DNA of 64,000 bases from Bradyrhizobium sp. 149 (GCF_023073915.1 NZ_JADPKK010000022.1:1-64000); one strand, 5' to 3'; counted from the stretch's first letter, positions 41,615 through 51,568 are shown. Notes: generated by a model from the sequence alone, not told the origin. Program-made: numbers and translations.

Positions 41615-43009
41615 ATGCAGAAGCTTTTCAGGTGGGCCAGCAAATGGTGGCCGGGGCTGATCCCCCTGGCCGTCATGTGGGGATTTGCGGCCTGGAATAA
41701 TACTTTGCCGGTCGAGGCGGACCTTTCCGCCCGCAGTTCGGCCGCCCTCAAGGACACCGTTCTGGACAAGACCCGGATCGCGGTGGACGGCCGCGACGTC
41801 CGCCTGGCTGCGGACGCGTTTTCCGAGGAGGGGCGCCGCGATGCTGTTGTGGCGGTCGAGACCGTCCCCGGGGTGCGCCTGGTCGACGACCGAACCCGCC
41901 TCGTGCCCGAGGCAAAACCCTTTGTCTGGAACGCCGAACGCGACGTGGTGCGGGTGACGCTGTCAGGCTCCGCGCCACTGCCGTCGATGAAGGGCCGCCT
42001 GACCGAGGCGGCCCGCAAGGAGGTCGGCGGCACCGAGGTCGCCGATCAGATGGGTCTGGCGCGCGGCGCACCACCGCGATTCGAGGCGGCTGCGATGCTG
42101 CTGCTCGACCAGATCGGCAAGCTGAAGGACGGCAAGATCACGATCTCTGACACCAAGGTCACTCTGTCGGGCATGGCGCGCGAGCTCGGCGGCCGCGAAG
42201 CGGTCGCAGCGGCGCTCAAAAACCTGCCCGAGGGCTTTTCGGTCGCAGCCAATGACGTCAAGGCGCCGCCCTACGTCTTCCAGGCCTACAAGGATCCGGT
42301 GGCCGCGACGGTGACGCTGACCGGGTACGTGCCCGACAACAATGTCCACGCGGCCATCGCCACCAGCGCGTCGCGGAAATTCTTCAACGAAAAGGTCGTC
42401 GACAATCTCAAGGCCAGCGTCGGCGCACCCGGCTCCTTCAACCCTGCCGTGGTCGCAGCGCTCGGCGCGCTGTCGCGACTGTCGACCGGCACGCTCGTCG
42501 TCTCCGACCGCGAGGTGAAGCTGTCGGGCGATGCTCTCTATGAAGGCGCCGCCAACGACATCCGCGCAGGCCTTGGCAAGGATTTCCCGAAAAACTGGCA
42601 GTACAAGCCGGAAATCACGGTGAAACCCGCGGCCGGGCCGGTCGACGGCACCGTGTGCCAGCAATTGTTCTCGGAGCTGCTGGCCAAGGCCAAGATCCGC
42701 TTCGGGGCGAAGCGCGCCGACATTGATCCGGATTCCGCCGGCATTCTCGATCATCTGATCGAGACGGCACTGCGATGCCCCACCACCAATATCGAGGTCG
42801 CCGGGCATACCGATGCGGACGGCGAGGATGCCGTCAACCAGGCGCTCTCGGAGAAGCGCGCGCAGGCGGTGATCGACTATCTGGTCAAGGCTGGCCTGCC
42901 CGCCAGCCGCTTCACTGCGGTCGGCTACGGCAGCACGCAGCCCCTCGCCGGCAATGACACCGAAGACGCCAAGGCGCAGAACCGCCGCATCGAATTTCTG
43001 GTGAGGTGA
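41615..43009 (+). CDS. OmpA-like peptidoglycan-associated membrane protein
   Basis: A 464-residue protein with one N-terminal transmembrane segment (WWPGLIPLAVMWGFAAW, about 9-25), a long periplasmic part with repeats resembling BON-type domains (TRIAVDGRDVRLAADAFS, KDGKITISDTKVTLSGMARE, TLVVSDREVKLSGDALYE, each about 20 residues), and a C-terminal OmpA domain with peptidoglycan-binding IEVAGHTDADGEDAVNQALS and NRRIEFLVR. The ATG at 41615 is chosen because the frame begins there with a membrane helix. Likely links the inner membrane to the cell wall. Followed at once by a small membrane protein. Confidence 0.85.
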   Translation: MQKLFRWASKWWPGLIPLAVMWGFAAWNNTLPVEADLSARSSAALKDTVLDKTRIAVDGRDVRLAADAFSEEGRRDAVVAVETVPGVRLVDDRTRLVPEAKPFVWNAERDVVRVTLSGSAPLPSMKGRLTEAARKEVGGTEVADQMGLARGAPPRFEAAAMLLLDQIGKLKDGKITISDTKVTLSGMARELGGREAVAAALKNLPEGFSVAANDVKAPPYVFQAYKDPVAATVTLTGYVPDNNVHAAIATSASRKFFNEKVVDNLKASVGAPGSFNPAVVAALGALSRLSTGTLVVSDREVKLSGDALYEGAANDIRAGLGKDFPKNWQYKPEITVKPAAGPVDGTVCQQLFSELLAKAKIRFGAKRADIDPDSAGILDHLIETALRCPTTNIEVAGHTDADGEDAVNQALSEKRAQAVIDYLVKAGLPASRFTAVGYGSTQPLAGNDTEDAKAQNRRIEFLVR

Positions 43010-43011
43010 CG

Positions 43012-43314
43012 ATGCCCTACCTCGTCTCATTCCATCTGGGCTGGCTGATCGGCTCGCTGCTGCTCGGCTTTTGCATGGGCTGGATCTCGGTGGTCCAGCG
43101 CGGCAACGGCACCTCGAAAGTGACTGCGCGCTGGCTCGCCGTGCTTGCTGCCGGCCTGGTCGCGGCCTCGTTCGCGCATGTGGTCCCCGGCCGCTTCGGC
43201 TACTGGCTCGATCTCGCCCTCATCATGCTCGGCTGCTATCTTGTCGGCGGCACCATCGGCGCCTGGCTGCGCCATCGGGTGGTCTCGCGCACCGCGCCGC
43301 CTGCTGCTCTGTGA
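43012..43314 (+). CDS. Small inner-membrane protein
   Basis: A 100-residue protein with three hydrophobic segments (LGWLIGSLLLGFCMGWISVV, WLAVLAAGLVAASFAHVV, WLDLALIMLGCYLVGGTIGAWL). It starts 3 bases after the OmpA-like gene stop; GTG at 43006 is an alternative start. The close coupling suggests that it acts with the OmpA-like protein. Family not recognised. Confidence 0.7.
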   Translation: MPYLVSFHLGWLIGSLLLGFCMGWISVVQRGNGTSKVTARWLAVLAAGLVAASFAHVVPGRFGYWLDLALIMLGCYLVGGTIGAWLRHRVVSRTAPPAAL

Positions 43315-43764
43315 TGTTGCCGTGCACCCTGACCGCGGGAGTCAGGGCCGCGGCTGCGCGGCATTCCGGCACATCGGAAACCCTGAACAAACCCTCCGGT
43401 CACCCTCTTTCAACAGGTGAGTGTACCCCATAGATTGACGTCGGCCTAAGCCGTGACGGAACATTGTACGGTCGGAAATCATCAAAACTTCATGGCGACT
43501 GCGCAGGATTGCCATGGAGATTCGCGTCAGTCTTGCCGTCGAAAGCGCCAAACCGTGCATCAGGAGCCCGCAGCCGTGCCTAAAATATTGAAGGCACGAG
43601 CTTTTGTTCGAATTGCCGAATTCCACTCCGCCCGGAAACGCGCTAGTGGAGGGACAGCGGGCATGCGCGATCCCGGGGCCGACAACAAGGGTTGGTTGGG
43701 TGTCTGCGCGTCGTCCGCCTGTTCGCCGGCCACCCTGGCCGCTGAAGCATTGTTCGAGGTTTAG
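43315..43764. other. 450-bp region without a convincing gene
   Basis: A weak stem-loop, CGTGCCT (43575-43581) with AGGCACG (43592-43598) around AT-rich loop, is followed by CTTTTG and could end a transcript. An open frame of 103 residues (43453-43764) ends just before the next gene but shows Cys- and Arg-rich random character. The promoter of the YbhN-like gene is probably here; I cannot place it. Confidence 0.5.
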
Positions 43765-44820
43765 ATGCCGGAAGCCATACGCAGGGCGATGTCGTTTCTG
43801 CGCCAGAAGCAAATCCTGCATAAGCTTGGAGTTGTGATCAGCGTCGCGGTCATCGGCATCGCTTGCTATGTGCTCTACCACATGCTGCGCGGCATCGATG
43901 TCAACGAAGTCCTCGAAGCGATCAAGAGCACCGAGCCGAGCCAGATTGCGATGGCGGCGCTGTTCGTCGCCGCGGGCTATTTCACGCTGACCTTCTACGA
44001 CCTGTTCGCCGTGCGCGCGATCGGCCACGTCCACGTGCCCTATCGCATCAACGCGCTCGCCGCCTTCACCAGCTACTCGATCGGCCACAATGTCGGCGCC
44101 AGCGTCTTCACCGGCGGCGCGGTGCGCTACCGCATCTATTCCGCCTACGGCCTGAACGCGATCGACGTCGCAAAAATCTGCTTCCTCGCCGGCCTGACCT
44201 TCTGGCTCGGCAATGCCGCCGTGCTGGGCCTCGGCATCTCCTATCACCCTGAGGCCGCTGCCTCGATCGACATGCTGCCGCCCTGGCTGAACCGGACGCT
44301 GGCGATGATGATCATCGTCGGGCTGGTCGCTTACGTGGTCTGGGTCTGGACCCAGCCGCGGATGGTCGGCCGCGGGCCCTGGACCGTGATGCTGCCGGGC
44401 GGCCCGCTGACGCTGCTCCAGATCGCGATCGGCATTATCGATCTCGGCTTCTGCGCGCTCGCGATGTACGTGCTGGTTCCGGACGAACCCAATCTCGGCT
44501 TCGTGGTGGTCGCAGTGATCTTCGTCTCGGCCACGCTGCTCGGCTTTGCCAGCCATTCGCCCGGGGGCCTTGGCGTGTTCGACGCCGCCATGCTGGTCGG
44601 CCTCTGGCAGATGGACCGCGAGGAGCTGCTGGGCGGAATGCTGCTGTTCCGCGTTCTCTATTATCTCTCCCCTTTCGTCATATCTGTAATCTTGCTGACG
44701 TTTCGCGAGGTTATCATCGGCGCTCGATCGAAGCGCCTGCAGCAGGCCGCGCTCAAGCTCGACCCCGGCCCCGCGCCTGAAGCCGCTTATGTGAGAAAGC
44801 GCAGCGACAGCGGCGCCTGA
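43765..44820 (+). CDS. YbhN/UPF0104-type membrane protein (lysylphosphatidylglycerol synthase-like transmembrane domain)
   Basis: A 351-residue protein with about 8 hydrophobic segments and the conserved NVGASVFTGGAVRYRIYSAYG and ASHSPGGLGVFDAAM motifs of the transmembrane flippase-like domain of MprF. There is no synthase domain, as usual for YbhN proteins. Such proteins may move lipids or lipid-linked glycans across the inner membrane. It precedes phoR by 49 bp but is probably not part of the phosphate genes. Confidence 0.85.
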   Translation: MPEAIRRAMSFLRQKQILHKLGVVISVAVIGIACYVLYHMLRGIDVNEVLEAIKSTEPSQIAMAALFVAAGYFTLTFYDLFAVRAIGHVHVPYRINALAAFTSYSIGHNVGASVFTGGAVRYRIYSAYGLNAIDVAKICFLAGLTFWLGNAAVLGLGISYHPEAAASIDMLPPWLNRTLAMMIIVGLVAYVVWVWTQPRMVGRGPWTVMLPGGPLTLLQIAIGIIDLGFCALAMYVLVPDEPNLGFVVVAVIFVSATLLGFASHSPGGLGVFDAAMLVGLWQMDREELLGGMLLFRVLYYLSPFVISVILLTFREVIIGARSKRLQQAALKLDPGPAPEAAYVRKRSDSGA

Positions 44821-44868
44821 CCGGCGCAAGTCTTGAGTTTAAGGGTCCCCTTGGAGAAGCCCGCCCCG

Positions 44869-46167
44869 ATGGCGATTGACGCCCCATCTTCTCCCTCCGC
44901 CCAGCCCTGGTCCGACCGGCTGCGGCACTCGACCGTCATCCTGATCGCCGCAGCGCTGGCGCTGTCGGTGGTGGTCTCGCTGGGCGAATTGTCGGCACTG
45001 CATGCGATTGCGGTGTTTCTCTGCATCGCGGCCGCAGCGCTGATCCCGTGGCGCTTGCACGATACCGCCGCCTCGCGCGAAGAGACTCGCCGCGTCAACC
45101 CGGTCGAGAGCGCGGCGGTGGCCGCGGTCGTCGCCGGCATGCCCGATCCTGCGGTGCTGCTCGACCGCGCCGGCCGCGTCATCCATCTCAACGCCGCGGC
45201 CGCCCAGCTCGCACCGGCGCTGCGCAAGAACGAGCTCGCCCAGTTCGCGCTGCGCTCGCCCGAGATCATCACGGCGCTGCGTGAATCGATCGCGACCACC
45301 GAGCCGCGGCGCGCGACCTATCTCGACCATGTCCCGGTCGATCGCTGGATGGAGCTGACCATCACGCCGGTGCCGGTGCCGACCACGTTCGGCGGTGCCG
45401 ACAAATGCATGCTGATGACCTTCCACGACCAAACACCGCTGCGCCGGGTCGAGGAGATGAGGGCCGACTTCGTCGCCAATGCCAGCCACGAGCTGCGCAC
45501 GCCGCTGGCCGCGCTGTCCGGCTTCATCGACACGCTCCAGGGCCAGGCCAAGGACGATCCCAAGGCGCGCGAGCGCTTCCTCGGCATCATGCACAACCAG
45601 GCCACCCGCATGGCGCGCCTGATCGACGATCTGCTGTCGCTGTCGCGGGTGGAGCTCTCGGCCCATGTGCGGCCCGACACCCTGGTCGACCTGCTGCCGA
45701 TCATCTTGCAAGTCGCCGACGGGCTCGAGCCGCTGGCGCGGGAACGCCAGGTCGAGGTCGAGACCCAGCTGCCTGAGACCCCGGTGATGATCGCGGGCGA
45801 CCGCGAGGAGCTGCTCCGCCTGTTCGAGAATTTGATCGAGAACGCGCTCAAATACGGTGCCTCGGGAGGTCGCGTCATCGTGTCGCTGACGTCCAGTCCC
45901 TCCACTGATGGAACTCAGGAAATCCGGGTCCTGGTCCGGGATTTCGGCCCCGGCATCGCGCCGGAACATTTGCCGCGGCTGACCGAGCGCTTCTACCGGG
46001 TCGATGTCGGCGACAGCCGCTCGCAGGGCGGCACCGGCCTCGGATTATCGCTGGTGAAACATATTGTTAACCGCCATCGCGGCCGGCTTTTGATCGAAAG
46101 CGTGCCGCGGCAGGGCGCCACTTTCACGGCCTGTTTTCCCCAGGGCAAGCCTGCGGCTTTGAGCTAA
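44869..46167 (+). CDS. phoR: Phosphate-regulon sensor histidine kinase PhoR
   Basis: A 432-residue kinase: one or two transmembrane segments at about 22-62, a PAS domain (about 85-185), phosphoacceptor H207 in NASHELRTPL, and an HATPase domain with N-x-x-x-NALKY (NLIENALKYG), DFGPGI and GTGLGLSL. It senses low phosphate through the Pst system and phosphorylates PhoB. ATG at 44869 follows GGAGAAG; a TTG at 44833 is an alternative. The pst-phoU-phoB genes follow in the same direction. Confidence 0.93.
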   Translation: MAIDAPSSPSAQPWSDRLRHSTVILIAAALALSVVVSLGELSALHAIAVFLCIAAAALIPWRLHDTAASREETRRVNPVESAAVAAVVAGMPDPAVLLDRAGRVIHLNAAAAQLAPALRKNELAQFALRSPEIITALRESIATTEPRRATYLDHVPVDRWMELTITPVPVPTTFGGADKCMLMTFHDQTPLRRVEEMRADFVANASHELRTPLAALSGFIDTLQGQAKDDPKARERFLGIMHNQATRMARLIDDLLSLSRVELSAHVRPDTLVDLLPIILQVADGLEPLARERQVEVETQLPETPVMIAGDREELLRLFENLIENALKYGASGGRVIVSLTSSPSTDGTQEIRVLVRDFGPGIAPEHLPRLTERFYRVDVGDSRSQGGTGLGLSLVKHIVNRHRGRLLIESVPRQGATFTACFPQGKPAALS

Positions 46168-46193
46168 ACTCCAGCTTATTCAGCTGTTTAAGC

Positions 46194-46211
46194 CTGTCAT
46201 CCGACTGTCAC
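46194..46211 (+). promoter_or_regulatory. PHO box of pstS
   Basis: CTGTCAT-CCGA-CTGTCAC matches the PhoB-binding consensus (two CTGTCAT repeats separated by 4 bases) at 17 of the important positions but one. TAAAAG at 46222-46227 begins 10 bases after it and serves as -10 region, the usual Pho-promoter layout without a -35. Confidence 0.93.
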
Positions 46212-46310
46212 CAAACCTTCGTAAAAGCTCAGCTGTTCGCTCCTAAAGGGGCGGCACGGGGAGCGCGATCGGGCGCGGATGGCGCTTCGCTCCCCTGTAT
46301 GGAGACCACC

Positions 46311-47321
46311 ATGAATTTCCTCAAAACCATCGTCGCTGCCGGCTTGGTCGCCGCATCGACGTCGGCCTTCGCTGCCGATATCACGGGTGCCGGTGCGACG
46401 TTCCCGTTCCCGATCTATTCCAAATGGGCTGACGCCTACAAGAAGGAGACCGGCAACGGTCTGAACTACCAGTCGATCGGCTCCGGCGGCGGCATCAAAC
46501 AGATCCAGGCCAAGACCGTGACCTTCGGCGCCAGCGACGCGCCGCTCAAGGCGGAGCAGCTCGAGAAGGACGGCCTGGTCCAGTGGCCGATGGTGATGGG
46601 CGCCATCGTTCCCGTCGTCAACATCGAGGGCGTGAAGCCCGGTGAGATGGTGTTCGACGGCGAGACCCTCGCCAGCATCTATCTCGGCAAGATCACCAAA
46701 TGGGATGACGCCGCGATCAAGAAGCTCAACCCGAACGTGAAGCTGCCCTCGGAGGCCATCACCGTGGTCCGCCGTTCGGACGGTTCGGGCACCACCTTCA
46801 ACTTCACCAACTATCTCGCCAAGGCCAGCGCGGACTGGAAGAGCAAGGTCGGCGAGGGCACTGCGGTCGAATGGCCGGTCGGCGTCGGCGCCAAGGGCAA
46901 CGAAGGCGTGTCGGGCAACATCAGCCAGACCAAGAACTCGATCGGCTACGTCGAGTACGCCTATGCCAAGCAGAACAAGCTGACCTACACCGGTCTCGTC
47001 AACAAGGCCGGCAAGCCGGTGCAGCCGACCGTCGAAGCCTTCCAGGCGGCCGCCTCCAACGCCGACTGGGCCAAGGCGCCCGGCTACTACGTCATCCTGA
47101 CCGACCAGCCCGGCGAGAAGTCCTGGCCGATCACGGCGGCGACCTTCATCCTCATGCACAAGGACGCCACCGACAAGGCGGCCTCGCAGGAAGCCATCAA
47201 GTTCTTCCGCTGGGCCTTCAAGAGCGGTGGCAAGGCGGCTGAAGAGCTCGACTACATCCCGATGCCGGACCCGGTCGTTCAGCTGATCGAGAAGACCTGG
47301 GCTGCCGACATCAAGAGCTAG
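46311..47321 (+). CDS. pstS: Phosphate-binding periplasmic protein PstS
   Basis: A 336-residue precursor with signal peptide NFLKTIVAAGLVAASTSAFA and mature start ADITGAGATFPFPIY, the PstS hallmark. Phosphate ligands lie in IGSGGG and RSDGSGTTFNFTNYL. It is exported to the periplasm and delivers phosphate to PstCA. ATG at 46311 is chosen with GGAG 7 bases upstream; an ATG at 46299 is in frame but lacks a site. Confidence 0.95.
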   Translation: MNFLKTIVAAGLVAASTSAFAADITGAGATFPFPIYSKWADAYKKETGNGLNYQSIGSGGGIKQIQAKTVTFGASDAPLKAEQLEKDGLVQWPMVMGAIVPVVNIEGVKPGEMVFDGETLASIYLGKITKWDDAAIKKLNPNVKLPSEAITVVRRSDGSGTTFNFTNYLAKASADWKSKVGEGTAVEWPVGVGAKGNEGVSGNISQTKNSIGYVEYAYAKQNKLTYTGLVNKAGKPVQPTVEAFQAAASNADWAKAPGYYVILTDQPGEKSWPITAATFILMHKDATDKAASQEAIKFFRWAFKSGGKAAEELDYIPMPDPVVQLIEKTWAADIKS

Positions 47322-47410
47322 GCTCGCGACGCTCGTGTCCCGGGGCGCTGCGTCGCCTCCGGGGCACGGACCAACAAAAAACGTATACTAATTTGGTACA
47401 GGGGATCGGC

Positions 47411-48409
47411 GTGGCAGAGATGGCCGTTCAGAGCGATGTAATCGACGACGCCGGACCGTATGATCGCGCCAAGGCCTTGAGCGCGTTCAAGCTCGGCGAC
47501 GTCACCTTCTACTGGATCACGCGGCTCTCCGCCATCTCGGTGCTTCTGATCCTCGGTGGCATCATCATTTCGCTGGTCGTCGGCGCCTTTCCGGCGATCA
47601 AGGAATACGGGCTATCGTTCCTGTGGACGCAGCGCTGGGCGCCGTCCGCCGATCCGCCGGTGCTCGGCGCGCTCGGGCCGATGTACGGCACGCTCGTCAC
47701 CTCCTTCATCGCGATGCTGATCGCCATTCCCGTGGGTCTCGGCATTGCGATCTTCCTCACCGAACTCTGCCCGCAATGGCTGCGCCGCCCGATCGGCATG
47801 GCGATCGAGCTGCTCGCCGGCATCCCCTCGATCATCTACGGCATGTGGGGCTTCTTCGTGTTGGGTCCGTTCCTCGCCAACACGTTCCAGCCCTTCATGA
47901 TCAAGATCTTCGACGGAGTGCCCGTGCTGGGTGCGATCTTCGCGGGTCCCCCGTCCTATCTCAGCCTGTTCAATGCCGCGCTGATCCTCGCCATCATGGT
48001 GCTGCCCTTCATCACCTCGATCTCCGTCGACGTGTTCAAGACGGTGCCACCGGTGCTGAAGGAAGCCGCCTACGGCGTAGGCTGCACCACCTGGGAAGTC
48101 GTCCGCAGCGTGGTGATCCCCTACACCCGCGTCGGCGTCATCGGCGGCGTCATGCTGGCGCTCGGCCGCGCGCTCGGCGAGACCATGGCGGTGACCTTCA
48201 TCATCGGCAACTCGTTCCGGATCTCGTCGTCGATCTTTGCCCCGGGCACCACGATCTCGGCGGCGATCGCATCCGAGTTCGCCGAGAGCGACGGCCTGCA
48301 CCAGTCCGGCCTGATCCTGCTCGGCCTCCTCTTGTTCGTGCTGACGTTCTTCGTGCTCGCAGCCGCGCGGCTGATGCTGATGCGGCTGGAAAAGAAGGCG
48401 GGAAATTGA
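47411..48409 (+). CDS. pstC: Phosphate ABC permease PstC
   Basis: A 332-residue inner-membrane permease. About six transmembrane segments and the loop EAAYGVGCTTWEVVRSVVIP, which contacts PstB, are clear. The GTG at 47411 has AGGGG 6 bases before it and is preferred over ATG at 47420. Four bases separate it from pstA. Confidence 0.93.
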   Translation: MAEMAVQSDVIDDAGPYDRAKALSAFKLGDVTFYWITRLSAISVLLILGGIIISLVVGAFPAIKEYGLSFLWTQRWAPSADPPVLGALGPMYGTLVTSFIAMLIAIPVGLGIAIFLTELCPQWLRRPIGMAIELLAGIPSIIYGMWGFFVLGPFLANTFQPFMIKIFDGVPVLGAIFAGPPSYLSLFNAALILAIMVLPFITSISVDVFKTVPPVLKEAAYGVGCTTWEVVRSVVIPYTRVGVIGGVMLALGRALGETMAVTFIIGNSFRISSSIFAPGTTISAAIASEFAESDGLHQSGLILLGLLLFVLTFFVLAAARLMLMRLEKKAGN

Positions 48410-48413
48410 CGCC

Positions 48414-49259
48414 ATGAATCCGATCTATTCACGCCGCCGCCGCAACGACTTCGTCATCCGCGGTCTCTGCATCGCCGCGACCGCCTTCGGCGTCACCTGG
48501 CTTGCGCTGATCCTGATCACGCTGCTCTACAACGGACTGGCGGGACTCAATGTCCAGCTGTTCACCGAGAATACACCGCCCCCCGGATCGAGCGAGGGCG
48601 GTCTGCTCAACGCCATCGTCGGCTCGCTGATCATGACCGTGATCGGCGTCGGCATCGGCGCGCCGCTCGGCATGTTCGCCGGCACCTATCTCGCCGAATA
48701 CGGCCGCAACGACCGGCTGACCTCGGTGATCCGCTTCATCAACGACATCCTGCTCTCGGCGCCCTCGATCATCATCGGCCTGTTCATCTACGGCGCGGTG
48801 GTGGTGCCGATGCGCGGCTTCTCCGCGATCGCAGGCTCGCTCGCGCTCGCGGTGATCGTGATCCCGGTGGTGCTGCGCACGACCGAGGACATGCTGCTGC
48901 TGGTGCCGAACGCGCTGCGCGAGGCGGCCTCGGCGCTCGGCCTGCCGCGTTCGCTGGTGATCAAGCGGATCGCTTATCGGTCAGCCCGTTCGGGTCTCAT
49001 CACTGGCGTGCTGCTCGCCACCGCCCGCGTCGCCGGCGAGACCGCGCCGCTGCTGTTCACCGCGCTGTCGAACCAGTTCTTCAGCCTCGGCCTGAACAAG
49101 ACGATGGCGAACCTGCCGGTCACCATCAACAATTTCGTGCAGAGCCCCTATGCCTACTGGAAGCAGCTGGCCTGGAGCGGGGCGCTGCTCATCACCCTGA
49201 CCGTTCTTGCCCTTAATATTGGCGCGCGCATCCTTGGCGCCGAGAGGACCGCAAAATGA
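48414..49259 (+). CDS. pstA: Phosphate ABC permease PstA
   Basis: A 281-residue permease with six hydrophobic segments and the coupling loop LREAASALGLPRSLVIKRIA. Stop overlaps the pstB start by 4 bases (ATGA). Confidence 0.93.
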   Translation: MNPIYSRRRRNDFVIRGLCIAATAFGVTWLALILITLLYNGLAGLNVQLFTENTPPPGSSEGGLLNAIVGSLIMTVIGVGIGAPLGMFAGTYLAEYGRNDRLTSVIRFINDILLSAPSIIIGLFIYGAVVVPMRGFSAIAGSLALAVIVIPVVLRTTEDMLLLVPNALREAASALGLPRSLVIKRIAYRSARSGLITGVLLATARVAGETAPLLFTALSNQFFSLGLNKTMANLPVTINNFVQSPYAYWKQLAWSGALLITLTVLALNIGARILGAERTAK

Positions 49260-50077
49260 GTGATCTTTCCCTATCGATGAGCGCGTCCGGTGGACTGCCG
49301 CACGCGCCGGTGCTGCCCGAGGCGCCCCCCAAAGTGACCGCGCGCAACCTGAACTTCTATTACGGCGAGCACCACGCGCTGAAGAACATCAACCTGACGC
49401 TCGGCGCCAACCGCGTCACGGCGTTCATCGGCCCGTCGGGCTGTGGCAAGTCGACTCTGCTGCGCATCTTCAACCGGATGTACGACCTCTATCCCGGTCA
49501 GCGCGCCACCGGTCAGCTCATGCTCGACCAGACCAACATCCTTGACGGCAAGCTGGACCTGAACCTACTGCGCGCCCGCGTCGGCATGGTGTTCCAGAAG
49601 CCGACGCCGTTCCCGATGACGATCTACGAGAACATCGCGTTCGGCATCCGTCTTTACGAGAAGATCTCGAAGTCGGAGATGGACGGCCGGGTCGAGAAAG
49701 CGCTGCGCGGCGGCGCGCTGTGGAACGAGGTCAAGGACAAGCTCAACGCCTCCGGCCTGTCGCTCTCGGGCGGCCAGCAGCAGCGCCTCTGCATCGCCCG
49801 CACCGTCGCTGTGCGGCCCGAGGTGATCCTGTTCGACGAGCCCTGTTCGGCGCTCGACCCGATTTCGACCGCCAAGGTCGAGGAGCTGATCCAGGAACTG
49901 TCCGAGGACTACACCATCGCGATCGTCACCCACAACATGCAGCAGGCGGCGCGCGTCTCCGACAAGACCGCCTTCATGTATCTCGGCGAGCTGATCGAGT
50001 TCGACGACACCAGCAAGATCTTCACGTCGCCGACCGACCGGCGCACGCAGGATTACATCACCGGCCGGTTCGGCTGA
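49256..50077 (+). CDS. pstB: Phosphate ABC ATPase PstB
   Basis: A 273-residue ATPase. Walker A GPSGCGKST, signature LSGGQQQRLCIA, Walker B ILFDEPCSALDP, and the TRTQDYITGRFG C-terminus typical of PstB are present. The N-terminus has a 25-residue extension before ARNLNFYYG. Drives phosphate import and, with PhoU, silences PhoR. Confidence 0.95.
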   Translation: MSDLSLSMSASGGLPHAPVLPEAPPKVTARNLNFYYGEHHALKNINLTLGANRVTAFIGPSGCGKSTLLRIFNRMYDLYPGQRATGQLMLDQTNILDGKLDLNLLRARVGMVFQKPTPFPMTIYENIAFGIRLYEKISKSEMDGRVEKALRGGALWNEVKDKLNASGLSLSGGQQQRLCIARTVAVRPEVILFDEPCSALDPISTAKVEELIQELSEDYTIAIVTHNMQQAARVSDKTAFMYLGELIEFDDTSKIFTSPTDRRTQDYITGRFG

Positions 50078-50088
50078 GGAGACGCGAC

Positions 50089-50805
50089 ATGGGTTCTGAA
50101 CATACCGCAAAGGCTTTCGACACCGACCTCCAGGAACTCACTCGCCTGGTCGCCGAGATGGGCGGCATCGCCGAGCGCATGATCGTCGATTCCGTCGATG
50201 CGCTGATCCGCCGCGACGTCCCGCTCGGCCAGCGCGTCGTCACCATCGACACCGAGCTCGACGCGCTGCAGAAGCGCATCGAGGAGCGCGCCGTGCTCAC
50301 CATCGCCCGCCGCCAGCCGATGGCGGTCGATCTGCGCGAGATCGTCGGCGCCATGCGCGTCGCGACTGATCTCGAGCGCATCGGCGATCTCGCCAAGAAC
50401 ATGGGCAAGCGCGTCGCGGCGCTCGAGACGGACTTCCATCCGCTCAAGCTGTTCCGCGGCCTCGAGCACATGACCGATCTCGTGCAGCAGCAGGTCAAAT
50501 CGGTGCTGGACGCCTATGCCGCGCATGATTTGCCGGCGGCGATGGCGGTGTGGAAGGGCGACGAAGAGGTCGACGCCATCTGCACCTCGCTGTTCCGCGA
50601 GCTCCTCACCTACATGATGGAGGATCCGCGCAACATCTCGTTCTGCATCCACCTGATGTTCTGCGCCAAGAACATCGAGCGGATCGGCGACCACGCCACC
50701 AACATCGCCGAGACCGTGTTCTACATGATCGAGGGCCAGGCGATCACCGACAAGCGGCCGAAGGGCGATATGACGACCTTCGCCAACACGATACCGAACA
50801 CCTAG
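50089..50805 (+). CDS. phoU: Phosphate-signalling protein PhoU
   Basis: A 238-residue all-helical protein made of two PhoU repeats, each with the E/D-x-x-x-D metal-binding helices (ELDALQKRIEERAVLTIARRQPMAVDLREI and ERIGDLAKNM in the first; FCAKNIERIGDHATNIAETV in the second). It links PstB with PhoR. GAGGAG precedes the ATG at 50089. Confidence 0.93.
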   Translation: MGSEHTAKAFDTDLQELTRLVAEMGGIAERMIVDSVDALIRRDVPLGQRVVTIDTELDALQKRIEERAVLTIARRQPMAVDLREIVGAMRVATDLERIGDLAKNMGKRVAALETDFHPLKLFRGLEHMTDLVQQQVKSVLDAYAAHDLPAAMAVWKGDEEVDAICTSLFRELLTYMMEDPRNISFCIHLMFCAKNIERIGDHATNIAETVFYMIEGQAITDKRPKGDMTTFANTIPNT

Positions 50806-50819
50806 GGAGCAACGACCCG

Positions 50820-51527
50820 ATGGGCGCACGCATTATGGTGGTTGAGGACGAGGAAGCTCTGACCGAGCTTCTCCGCTACAACCTCGAAGGCGACGGCTAT
50901 GACGTCGAGACGGTGATGCGCGGCGACGACGCCGACACCCGTCTCAAGGAGCACATCCCCGATTTGATCGTGCTGGACTGGATGCTGCCGGGCCTGTCAG
51001 GCATCGAATTATGCCGGCGGCTTCGCACCCGTCCCGAGACCAAGCAGCTCCCGATCATCATGCTTACCGCGCGAGGCGAGGAGAGCGAGCGGGTGCGGGG
51101 GCTTGCGACCGGCGCCGACGATTACATCGTCAAGCCGTTCTCGGTGCCGGAACTGCTGGCGCGCGTGAAGGGCCTGCTGCGGCGCGCAAGCCCCGAGCGG
51201 CTCGCCACCGTGCTCGCCTTTGGCGACATCGAGCTCGATCGCGACAAGCGCCGCGTGGCACGCTCGGGCCGGCCGATCGATCTCGGTCCGACCGAATATC
51301 GCCTGCTGGAGTTCTTCCTGGAGCATCCGGGACGGGTGTTCTCGCGCGAGCAACTGCTCGACAGCGTCTGGGGCCGCGACATCTACATCGACGAGCGCAC
51401 CGTCGACGTGCATATCGGCCGCCTGCGCAAGCTGCTCAATCTCGGCCGCGAGCAGGACCCGATCCGCACCGTCCGCGGCGCCGGCTACGCGCTGGATGAT
51501 CGCTTCGCGAAGGCGGAGCAGGTGTAG
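50820..51527 (+). CDS. phoB: Phosphate-regulon response regulator PhoB
   Basis: A 235-residue OmpR-type regulator. The receiver domain has D10/E11 acidic pocket, phosphoacceptor D53 (LDWMLPG), T83 and K105 (DDYIVKPF). The C-terminal winged helix contains DLGPTEYRLLEFFLEHPGRVFSREQLLDSVWG. Starts 14 bp after phoU with GGGAGC before ATG at 50820. It binds the PHO box at 46194. Confidence 0.95.
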   Translation: MGARIMVVEDEEALTELLRYNLEGDGYDVETVMRGDDADTRLKEHIPDLIVLDWMLPGLSGIELCRRLRTRPETKQLPIIMLTARGEESERVRGLATGADDYIVKPFSVPELLARVKGLLRRASPERLATVLAFGDIELDRDKRRVARSGRPIDLGPTEYRLLEFFLEHPGRVFSREQLLDSVWGRDIYIDERTVDVHIGRLRKLLNLGREQDPIRTVRGAGYALDDRFAKAEQV

Positions 51528-51568
51528 GGCTTGGTGAGCTTAAGTTCGGCTGCGTCAATAATCACAGC

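Noticed and set aside
43453..43764. 103-residue open frame ahead of the YbhN-like gene
   Set aside because: Composition is random (Arg, Cys, Ala), no ribosome-binding site, and it ends on the next start codon. Treated as non-coding.
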